NCBI GenBank assembly: GCA_027310755.1
Contig: DAIDAE010000009.1
Location: 1 to 35,077, forward strand
DNA: 35,077 nt
Direction of reading: 5' to 3'
Source of the DNA: Candidatus Micrarchaeaceae archaeon
GTDB lineage: Archaea; Micrarchaeota; Micrarchaeia; Micrarchaeales; Micrarchaeaceae
The translations under genes and the position numbers were made by a program. The notes under the pieces are model-generated. The model was not told the origin of the DNA and made no database searches. It saw only the letters and a program-made list of their open reading frames with translations. Positions within the stretch are counted from its first letter, which is position 1. Every line of letters starts with the position of its first letter. Shown here one piece after another: positions 22,659 through 31,654 of this stretch.

Positions 22659-24134
22659 ATGCACGAGTATGAATTAAGGCTGTTAAAATTCCTAGTCGAG
22701 AATGGGGAGGCGGAGTTTGAAGATCTCCACGAACGGCTTGGCCTTGGACAAGACCAGCTGCTGTGGACCATTGAAAATCTCTCGAAGCAGAACGCGGTAT
22801 CCGTGAAAAGAAGGGCGGTGAAGGATATCGTGCTATCGGACGAAGGAAAAGAGGATGTAAACGGCTTCCCAGAGGAAAAACTGGCGAAGGAGGTAGCCGC
22901 ACACGGCAAACTAGTGATATCTGATGTAAAGGACCAGGTGGCGCTGAGCTGGGCAAAGAGGAACGGGTGGATCAGCATAAAAGACGGCATGGTGTCGCTC
23001 ACCGATTCCGGAAAAAAGTTTGTGGATAGGGCAGACTATGATGCCCGTTCCGTGCTGGCCAGGCTCAGCAAGGCAAATGCCGACGATGCGGGGGCGCTCG
23101 TCTCAAAAAACAGGGAGGTTGTGGATAACCTGGCAAAAAGGGGACTTATAGAGATAAGGGAGCGGAACGCGGTGGAATCCATATTGATAACAAAGACCGG
23201 AGAGGAAATGCTCACAAGAACATCTGAGGAAGGAGTGGGCGCGCTCACAAAAAAGTTGATAACCTCGGGGGAGTGGAGACATGTAAAGTTTAGGCCATAT
23301 GACATAAACGCGCCGGTGGATGCGGCATATCCGGGAAGAATGCATCCTTTGAGGGAGTTCATAAATGTGGTGAGGTCAAAGTGGCTGGAAATGGGCTTCG
23401 TTGAGGTCTCCGGGCCCATAATAGAATCGGCGTTCTGGAACTTTGATGCGCTTTTCTCGCCGCAGGATCATCCTACAAGGGAAATGCAGGATACGTTCTT
23501 CCTTTCGAATCCGAAACAGCTCACGGTGGAGGACATAGAGGTCATGAACAGAGTGAAAAAGATGCATACTTCAAGCTGGAAGGAGGCGTGGAGCGAGGCT
23601 GTGGCGAAGAGCGCAGTGCTTAGGACGCATACGACAAGCGTTTCGGCGAGGTATATGCACAAGCTTGCTAGCACCATAGACGCAAACTACCCTCTGAAAC
23701 TATTTTCGATCGGTTCGGTCTTCAGGAACGAAAGTATTGACTACAAGCACCTTGCAGAGCTGCACCAATACGATGGAATAATAGTTGGAGACAACCTGAC
23801 CCTGGCAAACCTGATAGATACCCTGAAGAAGTTTTATTCGAAACTCGGCCTTGACAACGTAAAACTGCGCCCTTCATACTTCCCCTTTACCGAACCTAGC
23901 CTTGAGGCATATTATTATGATGAAGAGCATGGGGACTCGATAGAGCTCACCGGCGGTGGCATCATAAGGAGAGAGATAACCAAGGCGATGGGGATAAACA
24001 AGACAGTGCTAGCCTGGGGCGGGGGTATAGACAGGATGCTGCTGAACAACAGGATTTTCGGAATGGATTCGTTGCTCGCAACATACAAAAACGACATTGG
24101 CTGGCTAAGGACAAGAGGGAACCTCAAGGTGTAG
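22659..24134 (+). CDS. pheS: Phenylalanyl-tRNA synthetase alpha subunit
   Basis: The 491-residue protein has the archaeal/eukaryotic alpha layout. N-terminal winged-helix repeats (residues about 1-160) precede a class II catalytic domain with motif 1 near PLREFINVVRSKWLEMGF, motif 2 SIGSVFRNESIDYKHLAE and motif 3 AWGGGIDRML. The substrate-pocket segment FPFTEPSLEAYY is present. Family sequences usually have H-x-x-E-F-H-Q after motif 2, and here it is HLAELHQYDG, a small change. It charges tRNA-Phe as a heterotetramer with PheT. AGGT about eight bases before the ATG and pheT 8 bases downstream support an operon. Confidence 0.96.
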   Translation: MHEYELRLLKFLVENGEAEFEDLHERLGLGQDQLLWTIENLSKQNAVSVKRRAVKDIVLSDEGKEDVNGFPEEKLAKEVAAHGKLVISDVKDQVALSWAKRNGWISIKDGMVSLTDSGKKFVDRADYDARSVLARLSKANADDAGALVSKNREVVDNLAKRGLIEIRERNAVESILITKTGEEMLTRTSEEGVGALTKKLITSGEWRHVKFRPYDINAPVDAAYPGRMHPLREFINVVRSKWLEMGFVEVSGPIIESAFWNFDALFSPQDHPTREMQDTFFLSNPKQLTVEDIEVMNRVKKMHTSSWKEAWSEAVAKSAVLRTHTTSVSARYMHKLASTIDANYPLKLFSIGSVFRNESIDYKHLAELHQYDGIIVGDNLTLANLIDTLKKFYSKLGLDNVKLRPSYFPFTEPSLEAYYYDEEHGDSIELTGGGIIRREITKAMGINKTVLAWGGGIDRMLLNNRIFGMDSLLATYKNDIGWLRTRGNLKV

Positions 24135-24142
24135 GTGTAAAA

Positions 24143-25807
24143 ATGGCAATAGTCACGTTTGATATTAATGACTTCAAAAAGTTGGATATACCGATTGAAG
24201 ATATTGAAAAGGCGCTTGTTGCAATTGGCATAGAGATAGAGGAGAGGGGAGCTAGCGAAATCAAACTGAGCATCACCCCGAACAGACCTGATCTGCTCGA
24301 TTTCATCGGGTTAAAGCGCGCTGTCGAAAGCTTCAGGGAAAAAAGGCTGCCGAAGGGAGACCTCTATAAAATTGATGGTGGGCCGGCGCTGGAGATAAAG
24401 GTTACCAAGGAGGTGAAAATGGTACGCCCATACATAGCGGGACTGGTGGTAAAGAATGCCGATCTCTCGGGCAACATGCTTAAGTATCTCATAAACTTCA
24501 CGGAAAAATTTGCCGACACGTACGGCAGAAAAAGAAAAAAACTGGCGATTGGCCTCCACAACCTGCACGCAATAAAGGGAAATATAATCTATACGGCTTC
24601 CAATGATGAAAAATTCATTCCGCTGAACTCCCAAAAGGAGATGAGCTTCAGTGAGATAATAGAGGGGCATGAGAAGGGCAGGGAATACGGAGAAACAGTA
24701 AAAGAGAGAGGGAGGGGGAAGGAGATATACCCGTACATAAAGGACGATGAAAAAATACTGGCAATGATCCCAATAATTAACTGTGATGCCACGAAAGTCA
24801 CGGAAAAAACAAGGGACCTCTTTATAGACATAGCTGGGACCTCATTAAAAACAATAAGGGAGGCGGCTGCCTTGCTTGCATGCTCATTCATATATGCCGG
24901 TGCAGAAGTGCGCCCGGTCACCGTGTCGTATCCTGGCGGCAACGAGACCACACCGGAACTCAACTATGATGAAATCAAGATAAACATGAAAAAGGTTGAC
25001 AGGGCGCTTGGAATAGACACAGGAAGGCACAATGTGATAACGCTGGCAAACAGGATGGGCTATGTCGCAGCAAAGTTGGGCGGTGCGGTGGTCTTCTATG
25101 TTCCACCCTTCAGGCTTGACGTGCTGAACGAGCAGGACATTGCCGAGGATATTGCTATTGCGTACGGCTATGACAGAATAGTACCGGTTCCCGTGATAGG
25201 GACCGCGGAGGGCCTGGCCTCCGAGGAATACGAGCTCGAAAATAGGCTAGCTCAGCTGATGACCGGGCTCGGATACACAGAGGCAGTGAACAGCGTGCTT
25301 ACTAATGAGAGGATACATTTCGAGAATGTGAACATTGACCCGAAAACAATCAATTATGTGAAGATAGCGGAGGCAAAGACATCTAACATAACCATGCTCA
25401 GGTTTGGCCTTGTGCCTGGCCTGCTCCAAAACCTTGCAGATTCAAAAAGGGAGAGAATGCCGCAGAAGCTCTTCGAAATAGGACGGGTTTTCTCGATGAA
25501 CAAGGACAAAATCGTGGAGGGAATCCAGATATCGGTCGTGAGCGAGCACTCCAGGGCAAACTTTGCCGAAATGAGGGCGGTTTACGACCAGATCCTTAAG
25601 TTCCTCGGCAAGGAAAAATGCGCGTTTGAAGTATTTGAAATGCCTGGCTTCATGATAAACGGCAGGCATGTCATAGTGAAGGATGGCGACAGCATGCTTG
25701 GCGGCTTCGGCGAAGTCCATCCTGACGTTCTAAACAATTTCGGGCTGGAGGAGCCGGTTGTGGCTGGCGGATTGGAAATAGTTAGGCAGGTAAAATACGA
25801 CGCCTGA
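24143..25807 (+). CDS. pheT: Phenylalanyl-tRNA synthetase beta subunit
   Basis: The 554-residue protein matches archaeal PheT in length. It begins MAIVTFDINDFKKL, carries the editing B3/B4 region (KLSITPNRPDLLDFIGLKRA, later RPYIAGLVVKNADL and KLAIGLHNL), the B5 domain (PPFRLDVLNEQDIAEDIAIA with GYDRI) and a catalytic-like core (LTNERIHFENV, then GLVPGLLQNLADSKRE, FEIGRVF, GFGEVHPDVLNNFGL). TAGGTG lies eight bases before the ATG. It is the last gene of the operon; a TATA box for the next gene follows 55 bases on. Confidence 0.96.
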   Translation: MAIVTFDINDFKKLDIPIEDIEKALVAIGIEIEERGASEIKLSITPNRPDLLDFIGLKRAVESFREKRLPKGDLYKIDGGPALEIKVTKEVKMVRPYIAGLVVKNADLSGNMLKYLINFTEKFADTYGRKRKKLAIGLHNLHAIKGNIIYTASNDEKFIPLNSQKEMSFSEIIEGHEKGREYGETVKERGRGKEIYPYIKDDEKILAMIPIINCDATKVTEKTRDLFIDIAGTSLKTIREAAALLACSFIYAGAEVRPVTVSYPGGNETTPELNYDEIKINMKKVDRALGIDTGRHNVITLANRMGYVAAKLGGAVVFYVPPFRLDVLNEQDIAEDIAIAYGYDRIVPVPVIGTAEGLASEEYELENRLAQLMTGLGYTEAVNSVLTNERIHFENVNIDPKTINYVKIAEAKTSNITMLRFGLVPGLLQNLADSKRERMPQKLFEIGRVFSMNKDKIVEGIQISVVSEHSRANFAEMRAVYDQILKFLGKEKCAFEVFEMPGFMINGRHVIVKDGDSMLGGFGEVHPDVLNNFGLEEPVVAGGLEIVRQVKYDA

Positions 25808-25861
25808 AAACAGGTATTCCAGAACATTAAACTTTTCCCCATATTTTAGACGAAAAGGATG

Positions 25862-25871
25862 GTTTAAATAT
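25862..25871 (+). promoter_or_regulatory. TATA box of the 417-residue orphan gene
   Basis: GTTTAAATAT lies about 46 bases before the ATG at 25912, giving a leader of about 20 bases. Confidence 0.5.
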
Positions 25872-25911
25872 CAGAAAATGCTGCAATTATAACCAGCATC
25901 TGCGTTTGAGA

Positions 25912-27165
25912 ATGGTTTTCATGCTGGGAGTCACAAAAAATTTTGGAGAAAGCGATGAGGCAAGAAGGATAAACAATGTTATGACCAGGGACGTACCGGT
26001 CAGCGCAATCGGAATAGATATCAGAGAGGTAGGAGACTACTTCAGGGGCCATGCAGGAAGGAATGTGGACGGCGTGATGGGTAAACTTGCCAGGAAGCTC
26101 GGGGACCCTAACTACAGAATGATTTACACCGGCATACTTACCGGTGTCATATCTGAGGCCAAGAGCTTTGATGAGCTCAAGGGTGTGCTGGAGCGCAGTT
26201 ATTTCATGTATTCGGATGCGGTCAAGTATACGGGGGATGGCGATTTTGGATTGGCTTTTGGAAGCCCTGGCAGCAAATATTCAGAGGAACTGAATGGATT
26301 GAGGAGGGCCGTGGGAAAAAAGATGCAGGAACTGGGATTCGACCCGCAGAGCGGGAAGTGGAGGTCGGATCCAAGCCTTGACAGCATAATGTACTATTTC
26401 TTCAATGCCGACAGGATAAACCGCAAACTTGGCGGAGTGGTAAGGGAACTGACGGAGTTCAAACCTACGGCTGCGCCAAGGGCCGACTATTACGCTGAAT
26501 ACCTGAAGATGAAGGCCGTGGAGCCTCTGCTGCGCCAAGGGCCTGCAATAAATCATACGATAGATGACATCGCCGCCGGATTAAAAAAGACGATTAATGG
26601 AATATCGGGGCTGGACGGCTTCGAGGGGCTCATATCTGGCGCAGGCACCAGGGAGGGTACGCTGGCAGCACATTTTGGCTGGATCAGCACCGATTCTGAA
26701 AACCTCAAGATATACAACGCGGCGCTTGAAAGGGCAAAAAGGGAAATGCCCAGAATGGACCTAAGATTGAGGGACGACATGAGCTTCGAGGAACTGGACA
26801 AGTTGAACACCTTGGTGTGGGAGGGGTTTCTGGCGGCGCATGCTCCGACATCGCTCGATGCATTCAAGCAGGCTTCCGACAAGCAGGGGTTCAAAATATC
26901 TTTCATAAGACCGCACATCCAGAGGGATATGGTGCTCATAGGGTCATGGCAGGGCCACTCGACAGTGTCGGAGGACTACATGAATAGGATGAGGAGGTTT
27001 GCATTTGAGGACAAGCCGATAGACGCGGCCAGCATTAATGCTTACTATCTAATAAAATTTGGGCTGCATAAGGGAGGTGTACGGCAGGGGCAGCAATCCG
27101 CAAATGCGGCGAATGCAGCTACAACAGCAACGGTGCCTCCAGTTAACTCTCCAATGGTCGCCTGA
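25912..27165 (+). CDS. Unknown soluble protein with Ala/Thr/Pro tail (417 residues)
   Basis: I do not recognise this protein. It has no signal peptide, membrane segment, cysteine or catalytic motif. The body looks mostly helical with many Arg, Lys and Asp residues (DPNYRMIYTGILTGVISEAK, KSFDELKGVLERSYFMYS). The last 25 residues are low in complexity (GQQSANAANAATTATVPPVN), like a flexible linker or tail. The first ATG after the TATA box was chosen; a TTG two codons earlier is in frame, and another ATG is at 25921. It lies between pheT and another orphan gene in the same direction. It may be specific to this lineage. Confidence 0.75.
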   Translation: MVFMLGVTKNFGESDEARRINNVMTRDVPVSAIGIDIREVGDYFRGHAGRNVDGVMGKLARKLGDPNYRMIYTGILTGVISEAKSFDELKGVLERSYFMYSDAVKYTGDGDFGLAFGSPGSKYSEELNGLRRAVGKKMQELGFDPQSGKWRSDPSLDSIMYYFFNADRINRKLGGVVRELTEFKPTAAPRADYYAEYLKMKAVEPLLRQGPAINHTIDDIAAGLKKTINGISGLDGFEGLISGAGTREGTLAAHFGWISTDSENLKIYNAALERAKREMPRMDLRLRDDMSFEELDKLNTLVWEGFLAAHAPTSLDAFKQASDKQGFKISFIRPHIQRDMVLIGSWQGHSTVSEDYMNRMRRFAFEDKPIDAASINAYYLIKFGLHKGGVRQGQQSANAANAATTATVPPVNSPMVA

Positions 27166-27224
27166 AATTCGCACTGAAAACATAAATATGCTTTTTTCTC
27201 AGCACTATTAGCAGGTGTTGGAGT

Positions 27225-27701
27225 TTGGCCACAGCCATGACAAAGAACAGGGTCATTGTAACCGAGGGCATAGCTCTAGAGACCTATAAGGCTGGCGATG
27301 TATTCGAGGCAGTGATATCTGGGCAGCAGAGCAGGGTGCACATAAGCAATGGTGCATGGCTGGTAAGCATAGAAGAGAAGCTGTGGAGCGAGCATGGAAC
27401 CAACCTGTATACACTTCTGAAAAAGATGGAGCTGCTGGACGACCATAATTTTGCATTCATGAAACTGTGGCCACGAATCAATTACGACCAGTGGCTAGAC
27501 GAGGCCACCAATTCGCAGAAAATACTGTACTACATTCCCAGGGAGATAGCTGACAAACTTGAGAATGCAGGAAAGGTGCTCGACCTTATGTTTGAAGGTA
27601 GGGTCCATGGCAAACCCTTGTCGGAGGTATTGAGGAGCTACCAGCGGCGCGCAAAAACCAGGGAACTCAACAGAAGGGAGACTACCAATTACATAGGATG
27701 A
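27225..27701 (+). CDS. Unknown soluble protein (158 residues)
   Basis: The protein begins with a short beta-rich part (RVIVTEGIALETYKAGDVFE, VISGQQSRVHISNGAWLVSI) and continues in helices, ending in a basic segment (SYQRRAKTRELNRRE). No family is recognised. AGGTG with a seven-base spacer favours the TTG at 27225, and an ATG four codons later is the alternative. A TATA-like ATAAATATG at 27182-27190 gives it its own promoter. It ends seven bases from the stop of the convergent gene. Confidence 0.72.
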   Translation: MATAMTKNRVIVTEGIALETYKAGDVFEAVISGQQSRVHISNGAWLVSIEEKLWSEHGTNLYTLLKKMELLDDHNFAFMKLWPRINYDQWLDEATNSQKILYYIPREIADKLENAGKVLDLMFEGRVHGKPLSEVLRSYQRRAKTRELNRRETTNYIG

Positions 27702-27707
27702 GAAGTC

Positions 27708-28349
27708 TCATGGATGCAGCTTGAATCCAGATCCCTTCTTCTTCGGCTTGTCCCTTCCAAGTATCTTGTCTATGGCAGTGGGGTGCTCCATCCTGTGCCT
27801 CGCCTTTTCCTCCTCCGCTTTGTGCTTCTTCCATTCCTCCCTTGTCCATCCATACGGAGGCGCTTCTCTTATGCTTGGCGGAAAGTAGGCGTAGTTGTAC
27901 AATTCTTTCTGATAGTCGTAAGGCACCTCTTCCATGTTTTCCTTCGCCTCGCTCACATGAACCCCCTCTCCGGCAAGGAACTCGATGAGCTTTGCCCTGC
28001 TTATCTTTTCCTTTATATTATCGGCTTCTGGCGGGTTGTAAATGATCCTTATGAATTTCTTGTGGTAATCCACCTTCGCCTTTATCACAGCATCGAAAAG
28101 AAGGAGCCGGTACTGGAGCCTTGCGACGTGCGGTATGTCTATGAGCTCATTCTGGTCCAGGTTGCTGAACGTAACCTTTCTTATTATTGTGTAGGGCATC
28201 CTGAACCTCTTTCCGCCCTCCTCTATGAAATGGCTTACCCCCCTGGCGCGTTCGCTTCCCGGGTCAGCCTGGCCCGAGTCCTCCGTTTCGCTCTTTGCCT
28301 CCTCTAGTTCCTTCGTCTTTTCTATCTGCTGGTTGTCTCTTCTGTCCAT
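27708..28349 (-). CDS. Unknown protein downstream of the radical SAM enzyme
   Basis: The protein begins with a charged disordered stretch (about residues 1-35), then a compact middle part (FRMPYTIIRKVTFSNLDQNE, LIDIPHVARLQYRLLLFDAV, KFIRIIYNPPEADNIKEKIS) resembling a small ferredoxin-like or HMA-like alpha-beta unit without the metal-binding cysteines. It ends in an aromatic, Pro-rich and basic part (YAYFPPSIREAPPYGWTREE). No family is recognised. A GTG at 28358 is in frame upstream, but I chose the ATG at 28349, preceded by GTGGGG. It begins 35 bases after the radical SAM gene, so the two may be co-transcribed and act together. Confidence 0.7.
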   Translation of the reverse strand: MDRRDNQQIEKTKELEEAKSETEDSGQADPGSERARGVSHFIEEGGKRFRMPYTIIRKVTFSNLDQNELIDIPHVARLQYRLLLFDAVIKAKVDYHKKFIRIIYNPPEADNIKEKISRAKLIEFLAGEGVHVSEAKENMEEVPYDYQKELYNYAYFPPSIREAPPYGWTREEWKKHKAEEEKARHRMEHPTAIDKILGRDKPKKKGSGFKLHP

Positions 28350-28384
28350 CTGCCCCACTTCGTTAGATTAGAAAGAAAAATAAA

Positions 28385-30508
28385 TCAGATGACGACCTTT
28401 GGAACCGTTGCCGGGATCGTCTGGGCCTGATCCTGCTCCCTGGGATACTTCGGCTTGAACACAGGGAAATTGTCCACTGGTATTCCGCCATTGATCGGCA
28501 TTGCAAAGTAGTCCTTCATATTAGCGTACGTCTTCAGGAACAGCGGTGTCTGTTCCAGCTTCTTCACGTCCCTGATGTACTTGTCCGCACGATAGTTCCA
28601 ATTCGGGTTCATCTTCTGCCACTCCTTGGCTGGGATCGAGTACTGCTTCTGGATCTTGTCCCTGTATACTTCCGGGAACACGTTGAACGTGCAGAACGGA
28701 AGCACCTGCCCGTCCGGCATGGCGTAGTGGATATCACACTTCTCCACCCTGTGTATATCATACGTATGCTCGTCCTGGAAGTGCATCATTCCCAGGAACA
28801 ACGTCTTGCTGTGCAGCGCGCCCATGGCATTGAAGTCATTCTTCAGGAATATGTTCATCAGCATCTTGGAGAAGTTGAGCGACTTCGGCTGCTTCTGCTT
28901 ATCGATTATTTTTGGGAGCGCCAACAGGGTCTTCATTGCGATAGCCCTTCTTGCTATCCTTCCTTTCCCGCTCATCTCGTTCACCGCGTTCTGCAGCATC
29001 TCTACCATTCCCGCAGCATCGACAAACTCGGTAATCGGAATCAGATGGTTGTCCTCATCCAGGAACAGGTATGTGGCGGCCCCGCATGCAAAGTGTATTG
29101 AGAGGTCGTACTTGTACTGGCCGGTAAGCGCCTCTATGAACTTGTTTATCCCACCGACATATGGCACGGAGAACCAGTGTTCCTTCCTTATCACACCGTG
29201 CGTCTGCTGCTCTATCTCCTTTATCGCCCCGGGGATTGTTATCCTCTGCTTCTCCCTGAGCCTTGTCGGCATCCTCCCTACCAGCGACACGGGCTGGAAG
29301 TTTACCGCTCTCACAACATCGAGATTGTTGAGAGCAAAGTTTATCATCGCGCCCATTTCGTGATTGTTGATCCCCCTTATCACTGTCGGGACCATCACGA
29401 TCCCTATCTTTGCCTGCCTGCAAGCGTCAAGGGCGGATGGCACCTCCCAGTAATTCTTTGGGTTTGTCCTTGGGCTGACTCCGTCGCAGCTCATATAAAG
29501 CGTTCCTGCACCAGCCGCCTTTACCTGCTTTGCAAGCTCCGGGTCTTGTCCAAGTATGATACCTGTCGTGTTGAGCTGTATCTGGTCGAAGCCCGCCTTC
29601 TTGGCCTTTCTTATCACTTCGACCACCTCGGGATGCATCATGGGCTCGCCCCCCGTTATCTGGAGCGCGTTTGCCGGTATCGGCTTTGCAGCCTTAAGGT
29701 TCCTGAATATCTTGTCGAGCTCGTCCACCGTCGGCTCGTATATTGGCTCCCCCTCCTTTGCATAGAAGAAGCAGTACCAGCAGCTTAGGTGGCACCTGTT
29801 CGTAATAACAACATTTGCAAGCCCGGTATGGGTTTTATGCCTCTCGCATATGCCGCAATCAAATGGGCAGTTTTGCCCCTGCCCGAGATAATTGGGATTG
29901 TCAAGGCCCCTTCCAAAGTAGTTGTACCTCTTCATCTTGGTATACATCTCATAGTCCTCCCAGTATTTCTCCGTGGCCCACTTGTGCTCCGGGCAGAACT
30001 TCCTAATCATCACATAGTCCCCATCCTTATATATCGTCCCGGGAATGATCAGCTTGCATTCCGGACAGACCGTCATGGTCTTCTCTATCACTGGCATCTT
30101 TTCCACTTCCTCTATTGTCCTGTGATAGCAGGCGAACAACGGATCTGTGGAATTCGTGGGATCGTCCATCCTCACTTCCGGCCTTTTGCTGTTCACCTCC
30201 TCGAATTCGGTCTTCTCCACCTTCTGGACCGTTATAGTCTTATGGCGCTGCTTCTGCTCTGAATGCGAATGTGAAACGGCTGATTTGCCTATATCGGCCT
30301 CTGCTGCTCCGCATCCGCAGCTTCCGCCACCGCATGCGCATCCGGAATCGCCCTCTTTCTTTGCCTCAGCATCTGCGCCTGCGCCACAACCGCAGCTTCC
30401 ATTCCCGCAGCCGCAGCTTTCCCCTGACTCGGCCATGCTGCCCGTGTCCAAACTATTAATGGATTGATCTAGATTTTCTTCCCCTATATGAACCATTGGT
30501 CCTGGCAT
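28385..30508 (-). CDS. tes: Radical SAM enzyme, tetraether lipid synthase-like, with Cys-Gly repeat tail
   Basis: The 707-residue protein has a radical SAM motif, C239-x3-C243-x2-C246 in TNRCHLSCWYCFF, then ITGGEPMMHPE. Before it come CPEC and CPEH (C148, C151, C172, H175, rubredoxin-like) and CPFDCGICERHKTH (C214, C218, C221). This arrangement fits the MJ0619/Tes family; Tes joins phytanyl chains to form macrocyclic and tetraether lipids. An additional N-terminal part holds two near-identical units (SCGCGNGSCGCG at 31-42, GCACGGGSCGCG at 56-67) that could bind metal. The start is set by GGAGGTG six bases before the ATG, with a TATA box upstream. Other radical SAM chemistry is possible. Confidence 0.82.
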   Translation of the reverse strand: MPGPMVHIGEENLDQSINSLDTGSMAESGESCGCGNGSCGCGAGADAEAKKEGDSGCACGGGSCGCGAAEADIGKSAVSHSHSEQKQRHKTITVQKVEKTEFEEVNSKRPEVRMDDPTNSTDPLFACYHRTIEEVEKMPVIEKTMTVCPECKLIIPGTIYKDGDYVMIRKFCPEHKWATEKYWEDYEMYTKMKRYNYFGRGLDNPNYLGQGQNCPFDCGICERHKTHTGLANVVITNRCHLSCWYCFFYAKEGEPIYEPTVDELDKIFRNLKAAKPIPANALQITGGEPMMHPEVVEVIRKAKKAGFDQIQLNTTGIILGQDPELAKQVKAAGAGTLYMSCDGVSPRTNPKNYWEVPSALDACRQAKIGIVMVPTVIRGINNHEMGAMINFALNNLDVVRAVNFQPVSLVGRMPTRLREKQRITIPGAIKEIEQQTHGVIRKEHWFSVPYVGGINKFIEALTGQYKYDLSIHFACGAATYLFLDEDNHLIPITEFVDAAGMVEMLQNAVNEMSGKGRIARRAIAMKTLLALPKIIDKQKQPKSLNFSKMLMNIFLKNDFNAMGALHSKTLFLGMMHFQDEHTYDIHRVEKCDIHYAMPDGQVLPFCTFNVFPEVYRDKIQKQYSIPAKEWQKMNPNWNYRADKYIRDVKKLEQTPLFLKTYANMKDYFAMPINGGIPVDNFPVFKPKYPREQDQAQTIPATVPKVVI

Positions 30509-30514
30509 AGACTA

Positions 30515-30566
30515 CACCTCCTCTCGGTTTCTACAAACAAAAATGAGCTTTAGATACTATTTAAAG
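30515..30566 (-). promoter_or_regulatory. Promoter and ribosome site of the radical SAM gene
   Basis: On the minus strand GCTTTAAATAGTATC (30552-30566) is a TATA box, and GGAGGTG (30515-30521) lies six bases before the ATG. The expected leader is about 25 bases. Confidence 0.6.
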
Positions 30567-30579
30567 CTTTACTGAAGTA

Positions 30580-30665
30580 CCATGGTAGCTTTTGTAAACT
30601 TTCGTATTTCTCCTCGAAAATATGCTGAATTTTTCAGGGACATGGGCATTTCCCATCCCCGGCAT
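30580..30665 (-). other. Structured gap between nop5 and the radical SAM gene
   Basis: This part of the 221-base gap has no convincing gene. It contains the palindrome TACCATGGTA (30587-30596), CTGAA/TTCAG arms (30625-30637) and ATGGG/CCCAT arms inside longer GGG/CCC flanks (about 30639-30661). The last hairpin could terminate nop5 transcription. Confidence 0.3.
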
Positions 30666-30729
30666 AGATTAATGGAACTGTCTCCACGTCGATGGACGTT
30701 GTATAATTCGACACCATAAACTAAATGAA

Positions 30730-31626
30730 CTACTTATTCATTCTGCGCCTGTCCGGCCTTCCCGCGCCCTTCTTCCATCTGCCGGGCCCGCCCGGACCCT
30801 TTTGCCACTTGCCGCCCTGGCCTCCTCCCCTTTCTGGCCTTGGTCTCCATTTCTGGTGCTGCTGGTCTGGCTTTTTCTCCTTTACTGGCGCGGCCTTTAT
30901 CATTTTTATCGTCTTGTTGAGGCTCTCCTTCAGCCCCTCTGCTATGAATTTCTTTGTGTAATAGTCGGCCTTGAGCGCTATCGTGAGCTTTGTGGCATAT
31001 GCCCTGGCTATCCTGCCCCTCGTCTCCCTGGATGCTGAATTCACTTCTGGAAGTTTGAATATGACGCCATACTTTGGAGGCTTGCTGCCGAACTTCAGGT
31101 GCTTGAATAGGGACTTTTCTGCCCCGAGCAGCTGGACGGTGCTTGCCGGCATCGTGGCCAGCCTTTCCATGGAGCCCGCCTTGCTTAAAAGCTCTGCCGC
31201 GATCTTCTCATCGGTAAGATAGGTGACATTTGGGAGTATCCTTGTGGATGCCGCCTTGAGGTAAACCTCGAGGGCCTTCATTGACTCATCCATGTTCCTG
31301 CTCATCTCCGCGAAGCGGCCAAAGGATTTCTTCTCGTCCTCGTTCATCACCCTGCCCATCGCTGACTTTGTGTTTGTTTCCTGGGCGACCGAAAGCGCAA
31401 ATTCGGTCAGCGTCCTGGAGCTTGTGAAGCGCCTGTCAGGGAAATATATGCCAGCCCATTCCGTAAGCCTCTCGTATGCGAGGTTGTACGACTTGTTGGT
31501 CTCAAGATAAGCGTTTATGGCCTGAATAAGCGCATACTCCTCGCTGGAGTAGGCTTCCTTGATGCCTTCCCTTGCGCTCTTGAGCATCTTTTGCCTTAAT
31601 TCTTCGAATCTTTCCTCTTTAGTCAT
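30730..31626 (-). CDS. nop5: Nop5 (Nop56/58 homologue) lacking the N-terminal domain
   Basis: The 298-residue protein has the Nop coiled-coil part (YALIQAINAYLETNKSYNLA, LTEWAGIYFPDRRF) and then a clear Nop domain (LPNVTYLTDEKIAAELLSKA, MPASTVQLLGAEKSLFKHLK, PPKYGVIFKLPEVNS, then SRETRGRIARAYATKL). The tail is rich in Lys, Arg, Gly and Pro (RPERGGGQGGKWQKG), likely for RNA binding. Archaeal Nop5 usually has about 120 residues before the coiled coil that bind fibrillarin, and only about 30 precede it here. Nop5 scaffolds box C/D RNPs that 2'-O-methylate RNA. The ATG at 31626 was chosen over an in-frame TTG three codons upstream. Confidence 0.88.
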   Translation of the reverse strand: MTKEERFEELRQKMLKSAREGIKEAYSSEEYALIQAINAYLETNKSYNLAYERLTEWAGIYFPDRRFTSSRTLTEFALSVAQETNTKSAMGRVMNEDEKKSFGRFAEMSRNMDESMKALEVYLKAASTRILPNVTYLTDEKIAAELLSKAGSMERLATMPASTVQLLGAEKSLFKHLKFGSKPPKYGVIFKLPEVNSASRETRGRIARAYATKLTIALKADYYTKKFIAEGLKESLNKTIKMIKAAPVKEKKPDQQHQKWRPRPERGGGQGGKWQKGPGGPGRWKKGAGRPDRRRMNK

Positions 31627-31654
31627 AAAAAGCAATAACTATTCTTTTAACCGA

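Noticed and set aside
30509-30729. Box C/D guide RNA in the nop5-radical SAM gap
   Set aside because: A CTGA is present, but no convincing RTGATGA partner at proper spacing was found.
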